16,661 nucleotides of DNA, taken from NCBI RefSeq assembly GCF_009755355.1, contig NZ_WQLB01000052.1:1-16661 (forward strand), given 5' to 3'. This DNA comes from Deinococcus arboris (GTDB lineage: Bacteria > Deinococcota > Deinococci > Deinococcales > Deinococcaceae). Numbering within the stretch: position 1 is the stretch's first letter; every line of letters starts with the position of its first letter. A program made the position numbers and the translations under genes. Below the pieces are notes generated by a model. It searched no databases, was not told where the DNA came from, and worked only from the letters and a program-made list of their open reading frames with translations. This document shows positions 12,904 through 16,661 of the stretch, piece by piece.

Positions 12904-14511
12904 TTACTTGGTTTCGACGAGGGTGTACTGACCGCTGCCGGCGTACCCGTACACGCCCCAGACATACGTGCCGCTGGTCGCGTTGTAGGTAATAGTCTCG
13001 CTGCTGGAGGGCGTTTCGCTCTCGGCCACGTAGCTCCAAGAGCCGTTGGCACCCTTCTTGAGCAGATAGAGGTCAAAGTCGGTGCCGGAAGGCCCACTCA
13101 GCGTGGCTTTCAGGGTGCCGCCCGCGTAGGTAAAGCCTGCCGAGCCGGGCTGGTAGCTGAACTGTCCAGCGCTCACAGTGCCGGTGTAGGTCTTGTTGCC
13201 GGGGGTGGGCGTGGGGTCAGGGTTTGGCGTCGGCGTGGTGCCTCCCGGGTTGGTGAACAGCAGGCGGTCAGGGCTGCCGTTCAGGTTCGACAGCTTGCCC
13301 GTGGACGCGCTGTTGGTCAGGGCCGTGGCAATCTGGGCCGAGGTGTAGCTGGGGTTGGCGGCCAGGATCAGCGCCGCTGCACCTGCGACGTGGGGCGTGG
13401 CCATAGAGGTGCCGTTCCAGGTCGCGCTGCTGATGGCGGTGTCGCTCGTGTTCACGGTGCTCGTGATGCCCGTTCCGGGGGCCAGGATGTCAACGCAGTT
13501 GCCGTAGTTGCTGCCCAGGCCAGTGCCCCAGTCGTTGGGATCGGCGCGGCGGTCCGTCTTGGTGGTGGCACCGACGGTGAAAGCGCCCGCAGAGCTGGCC
13601 GGCGAGACGTTACAGGCGTTCTGGTTTTCGTTCCCTGCGGCAACAGCCATGAAGAGCCCTTTGCTGCTGGCGTTGGTCACGGCGTCGTTTTCGGCCTGGT
13701 CAACCCCTCCGCCCAGACTCATGTTGGCAATGGCCGTGCCGCTGCCCTTGTTGTTCAGCGCCCAGTTGATCCCTGCAATCACGCCGCTGTTCTGGCCACG
13801 GCCCTGGCAGTCCAGCACCTTCACGGCGATCAGTTTGACGCCCTTGGCCACACCGTACGTGGCGCTGCCCACCGTGCCGGCCACGTGCGTGCCGTGTCCA
13901 CCGCAGTCTGAGTTGTTGCCGTCGCCGGTCGTGTTGGTGCCCCAGGTGGCCCGGCCGCCAAACTGCTGATGGCTCGTCCGGATGCCGGTGTCAATGATGT
14001 ACACCTTGACCGCGCTGGCCGTCGAGTCGTAGGTGTACGAACTGTTCAGGGGCAGGCTGCGCTGATCGATGCGGTCCAGACCCCAGACGGCATTCGACTG
14101 GGTGGCTGTGGCCTTGGAATAGCTGTCCTGTTGGACGTATTTCACGCGGGGATCGCTGCGCAGGGTGCTGAGGTTCTGCGCGCTCAGTTTGGCGGCAAAG
14201 CCGTTGAGGGCTGCGCCGTAGATGTGCTGGATGGTCACGCCCTGAGGGTCAAGCGACAGGCTGCTGATGAGCCCACTGGCGCTCTGAGTGGACAGGTTGT
14301 TCACAGCGCCTTCGCTCAGCACCACGATGTACTGGCCAGGAATAGCTTCTGGATTGCTCGTGCCCAGCAGCGGCGCGGCTGTGCGGGTCAAGGTTGTCGG
14401 CAGCGACGACTGAGCATCGGGCTGAGCGGCAGTCGGAGCCGTGGCCTGCTGCCCACAGGCAGCGAGGAGGAGGGTCAAACCGAGGGTTCCAGCAGTGAGC
14501 CGTGCATTCAT
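12904..14511 (-). CDS. Exported S8 subtilisin-like serine protease with PPC domain
   Basis: The 535-residue secreted endopeptidase is of the aqualysin/proteinase K type. The signal has lipobox LAAC (Cys19), followed by a Thr/Ala/Ser-rich stretch. An inhibitor I9 propeptide (about 57-130, IPGQYIVVLSEG onward) precedes the catalytic domain, which shows Asp174 (IIDTGI), His206 (GGHGTHVAGT), oxyanion Asn294 (AAGNEN) and Ser369 (NGTSMATPHVAG), a complete triad. A TPTPNPDPTPTP linker leads to a PPC domain (441-535) that closely matches the one in the adjacent M14 protein. TGGAGG lies 5 nt before the ATG at 14511; the longer frame to 14535 is less likely. The PPC domain of such proteases is often removed on maturation. 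Regulation probably acts in the divergent region upstream. Confidence 0.94.
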   Translation of the reverse strand: MNARLTAGTLGLTLLLAACGQQATAPTAAQPDAQSSLPTTLTRTAAPLLGTSNPEAIPGQYIVVLSEGAVNNLSTQSASGLISSLSLDPQGVTIQHIYGAALNGFAAKLSAQNLSTLRSDPRVKYVQQDSYSKATATQSNAVWGLDRIDQRSLPLNSSYTYDSTASAVKVYIIDTGIRTSHQQFGGRATWGTNTTGDGNNSDCGGHGTHVAGTVGSATYGVAKGVKLIAVKVLDCQGRGQNSGVIAGINWALNNKGSGTAIANMSLGGGVDQAENDAVTNASSKGLFMAVAAGNENQNACNVSPASSAGAFTVGATTKTDRRADPNDWGTGLGSNYGNCVDILAPGTGITSTVNTSDTAISSATWNGTSMATPHVAGAAALILAANPSYTSAQIATALTNSASTGKLSNLNGSPDRLLFTNPGGTTPTPNPDPTPTPGNKTYTGTVSAGQFSYQPGSAGFTYAGGTLKATLSGPSGTDFDLYLLKKGANGSWSYVAESETPSSSETITYNATSGTYVWGVYGYAGSGQYTLVETK

Positions 14512-14737
14512 GTGAGCCTCCAGACAATTATTCACTCAGTGAACAAAAGGGCCACCGCGGGTGCAGTGCAGAGATGACGTTGTGGTGACGACATGAGTGT
14601 AGGTGTCAGGCTGATGTAAATGACACAATAGGTCTAGACAACTTGTTCAGAATGAGCTGTTATCGCGCCGGATAATTCCACCTAGCGAACAAGCCAGGCT
14701 ACTATCTACTTATCTCACCAGCAGCTTGGGGGCTCCC
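14512..14737. promoter_or_regulatory. Divergent control region of the S8 protease and EAL genes
   Basis: This 226-bp AT-richer region holds several dyads: TTCACTCAGTGAA (14531-14543, perfect), GTGTCA (14603-14608) with TGACAC (14621-14626), and CTTGTTC (14642-14648) with GAACAAG (14687-14693). A third GAACAA lies at 14541-14546. On the minus strand TTCTGA-16-TATTGT (upstream of 14625) is a weak promoter candidate for S8; on the plus strand TTCCAC-18-TACTAT (14676-14705) is a weak one for the EAL gene. The first dyad lies just upstream of the S8 ribosome site, so it could also act in the mRNA. Confidence 0.45.
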
Positions 14738-15697
14738 ATGCAACGAGTCATGAGGTCTGTCTTACCGCCACACTCAGCGCTCTCGTTCCAGGTCCAGCGG
14801 GATCTCCCCTCATCCTGCCGCGACCTCGTAGAGCAGCAGCTGACGTTTCAGTCATGCTCCTCGCCCGACCAGATTCTTCCTGAGGCCTCTCTCCTGCCGA
14901 CTCACCCACCACCCACCTGTTCTTCGGACCTTTTGTCGGGCGCCCTGCGCCGGGGCGAATTCAGGGTGCATTACCAGCCGATCGTGTCGGCCGTCTCAGG
15001 GCAACCCGTCAAAGCTGAGGCGTTGCTGCGGTGGCAACCTGCGGGACAGCCGCTGGTCTCGCCCAACGACTTTCTGGCGCATCTGGAAGCCTCAGACGAG
15101 ATGGCCGACGTGGGGACCTGGGTGTTGTGGCAAGCCTGCCACGCGGCGGCCCGGTGGCCGGGGACCCGCGTGGCGGTGAACCTGTCTGAAGCTCAATTCA
15201 GCAGGCGCAACTTTGTGACCACTGTCAAACAGGTGCTTAGGGACACTGGCCTTCAACCAAACTGTCTGGAACTGGAATTGACAGAAGCCATGCTGATGAC
15301 GGGGTCTTGTTACGCGGCCCGTGCGCTGCGGCGGCTCAGGGCGTTCGGCGTTCGCGTGGTGCTTGATGACTTTGGCACGGGATTCTCGAATCTGTCCTGC
15401 CTGCAGTTCTTTCCGTTTGACGGGCTCAAACTTGACCGCAGTCTCGTTCAGCCCCTTCAGCGGCGAGACGCGCGGAGCCTCACCATTGTGCGTGGCCTGG
15501 TCGAACTTTGTCAGCGGCTCCAGTTGGAGATCACGGCGGAAGGGGTCGAAACCCCTGTGCAGTTGCGGACTCTCCAGGCGATGGATGTGCCCCTGCTCCA
15601 GGGTTACCTCTTTGCTCGGCCGCAAGAATGTTGGACGCCAGGCACCACGAAGCTGGCAGAAGGACCGGAGCGTGTCAAATGGGACAGCCATTTTTAG
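14738..15697 (+). CDS. Stand-alone EAL-domain cyclic-di-GMP phosphodiesterase
   Basis: The 319-residue cytosolic protein should hydrolyse c-di-GMP to pGpG. The EAL domain (about 68-298) keeps the full catalytic set: Glu94 in AEALLRW, Asn148 in VAVNLS, Glu180/Glu183 in ELTEAM, Asp210-Asp211 in LDDFGTG, Lys231 and Asp233 in KLDRS, Glu268 in AEGVE and Gln288 in QGY. The first ~65 residues are Ser/Pro/Leu-rich with no recognised PAS, GGDEF or membrane segment. Start choice is uncertain: the ATG at 14738 follows a G-run (14728-14732) that could serve as a ribosome site, and another ATG is at 14750. It is divergent from the S8 protease gene and is followed by a TPR gene with its own promoter. Confidence 0.92.
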   Translation: MQRVMRSVLPPHSALSFQVQRDLPSSCRDLVEQQLTFQSCSSPDQILPEASLLPTHPPPTCSSDLLSGALRRGEFRVHYQPIVSAVSGQPVKAEALLRWQPAGQPLVSPNDFLAHLEASDEMADVGTWVLWQACHAAARWPGTRVAVNLSEAQFSRRNFVTTVKQVLRDTGLQPNCLELELTEAMLMTGSCYAARALRRLRAFGVRVVLDDFGTGFSNLSCLQFFPFDGLKLDRSLVQPLQRRDARSLTIVRGLVELCQRLQLEITAEGVETPVQLRTLQAMDVPLLQGYLFARPQECWTPGTTKLAEGPERVKWDSHF

Positions 15698-15742
15698 AGG
15701 ATAAGGAGCCGCAAGGTACGGGATGACCAGGCGCATGAGCTA

Positions 15743-15758
15743 GCCCACCATGCTGGGC
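15743..15758. promoter_or_regulatory. Palindrome upstream of the TPR gene
   Basis: GCCCACCATGCTGGGC is a 14-of-16 palindrome centred on CATG. It ends 9 bp before the TAAAAT -10 hexamer and so covers the -35 region, where no canonical -35 is visible. It could be an operator or a weak terminator hairpin for the EAL gene 45 nt upstream. Confidence 0.4.
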
Positions 15759-15767
15759 GAGTGCTTC

Positions 15768-15773
15768 TAAAAT
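15768..15773 (+). promoter_or_regulatory. -10 hexamer of the TPR gene, leaderless
   Basis: TAAAAT ends exactly 6 nt before the ATG at 15780. It is the best -10 match in the window. No Shine-Dalgarno lies between it and the start codon. Confidence 0.65.
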
Positions 15774-15779
15774 GAGGTC

Positions 15780-16661
15780 ATGTCAGAGGCTGTGAACCGT
15801 CTGAGATCGCAAGTTGCGCTTGCTTCTGGGCGAGAGCACCTGCGGTTGCTCGTTGACCTGGCATTTGCCCTGCGGGAAGTAGACGCACGCGAAGGGCTCA
15901 ACGTCACCCGTACGGCGATTGACCTGGCGCAGGCCGACAAAGATTGGACGGCGCTGGCATCACTCCTGATCGCTGAAGCTCTGAATCTGGACCGTCTGGG
16001 CGACTATCATGCAGCTCTTGTTCAGCTCGACAAGGCACAAAAAATTAATCAGAAGCTGGGCGACATTGGCATCCTGTCGAGAATCTGGAATGCCAGAGGC
16101 GTCATATTTTCAAATCAGGGTCAATTGCCAGAGGCTCTGCACCATTATCTCTTAAGCGAAGGGATTTGCGAAGAATCGAGGAATTACTGGATGCTCTCCG
16201 CCGTCCTCAACAACATAGGTATCGTCTACGACCGGCTTGGCCGACATGACGAGGCTTTTGCCTCCTATGGACGGGCTTTAAAGCTGGCTCATTCCATTGG
16301 ACGAGAAGATATAGAATTACATGCCGTCTCCAATCTTGGGTTTAACAGAATGTTTCTCCAGCTGTGGGATGAAGCCCTAAAATATCATAAAGAAGCACTT
16401 AGTTACGCGCAGAAGCAAGAAAATGAGTATGGAATCATTATCTGTACAGCCAACATCGCCGAGTCCTATGGTGCCCTGGGGGAAGTTGAGCGCGCCCACA
16501 AGCTCTTTGCCGACGCCATCGGACGGTCCCGAGCCCTTGGTGATCTCGAACACCTCGTGGATCTCCTGTACGAGCAGGCGAAGTTGTATCTGAAGTCGAA
16601 TGAATGGAGGCCCGCTCTCGCGCTTCTTCAGGAAACTCTTGAACTGGTGAGGCAGATGGGC
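15780..16661 (+). CDS. Tetratricopeptide-repeat protein, 3' end beyond the window
   Basis: 294 codons are open to the window edge, so the C-terminus is missing. The protein starts MSEAVNRLRSQVALASGREH and is all-helical, with successive ~40-residue TPRs: AEALNLDRLGDYHAALVQLD, then ARGVIFSNQGQLPEALHHYL, NNIGIVYDRLGRHDEAFASY, SNLGFNRMFLQLWDEALKYH and ANIAESYGALGEVERAHKLF. There is no signal peptide, so it is cytosolic. In Deinococcus, N-terminal TPR arrays of this kind are often followed by a GGDEF or other signalling domain, which would fit the EAL gene next door, but that part is not visible. Codon use around 16000-16450 is more A/T-rich (ATA, TTA, AAA) than in neighbouring genes. Confidence 0.85.
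   Translation, partial: MSEAVNRLRSQVALASGREHLRLLVDLAFALREVDAREGLNVTRTAIDLAQADKDWTALASLLIAEALNLDRLGDYHAALVQLDKAQKINQKLGDIGILSRIWNARGVIFSNQGQLPEALHHYLLSEGICEESRNYWMLSAVLNNIGIVYDRLGRHDEAFASYGRALKLAHSIGREDIELHAVSNLGFNRMFLQLWDEALKYHKEALSYAQKQENEYGIIICTANIAESYGALGEVERAHKLFADAIGRSRALGDLEHLVDLLYEQAKLYLKSNEWRPALALLQETLELVRQMG

Noticed and set aside
12799..13911. 370-codon plus-strand frame opposite the S8 gene
   Set aside because: It is an antisense shadow of an intact subtilase with a full catalytic triad; no signal, domain or ribosome site supports it.

Overview
The window looks like chromosomal or megaplasmid DNA of a Deinococcus-type bacterium. This is inferred from high G+C coding sequence, a kynU-kynA pair, a DinB-fold protein, secreted S8 and M14 peptidases with PPC domains, and start codons placed exactly 6 nt after a -10 hexamer (leaderless transcription, known to be common in Deinococcus). 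No rRNA, tRNA, CRISPR array, integrase or complete insertion sequence was seen. The species cannot be named from the sequence alone.

Layout. (1) 1-393 carries inverted repeats and no convincing gene. (2) 394-2654 is a tryptophan-catabolic operon: a 40-residue Cys-rich ORF with a Trp-Trp pair, then kynureninase (kynU) and tryptophan 2,3-dioxygenase (kynA) overlapping by 4 bp, closed by a terminator. (3) 2731-2875 is a compact, highly structured repeat-like element with terminal inverted repeats. (4) 2990-5511 holds a DinB-like protein and three small exported proteins, two of them likely lipoproteins. (5) 5727-10496 holds two minus-strand paralogues, exported proteins with a carboxypeptidase-regulatory-like fold, flanking a plus-strand 702-residue exported TPR protein. 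The paralogues share an upstream sequence at the same distance from their start codons. (6) 10781-14511 holds two minus-strand lipoprotein peptidases, an M14 carboxypeptidase and an S8 subtilase, whose PPC C-termini are close copies. (7) 14738-16661 holds a stand-alone EAL-type c-di-GMP phosphodiesterase and the 5' part of a TPR protein that runs off the window.

How it fits together. Most of the window serves the cell envelope or nutrient recovery. An exported endopeptidase and carboxypeptidase could release amino acids, and KynA/KynU degrade tryptophan; arylformamidase (KynB) is not present here. Six start codons (394, 3532-, 4199-, 4342, 7175, 15780) have a TANNNT or CANNNT hexamer exactly 6 nt upstream. 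The remaining genes use Shine-Dalgarno sites, sometimes weak, or translational coupling. The most interesting items are the Trp-Trp mini-ORF ahead of the tryptophan operon, the upstream sequence shared by the two paralogues, the structured repeat at 2731-2875, and a possible decayed coding stretch at 9331-9590.
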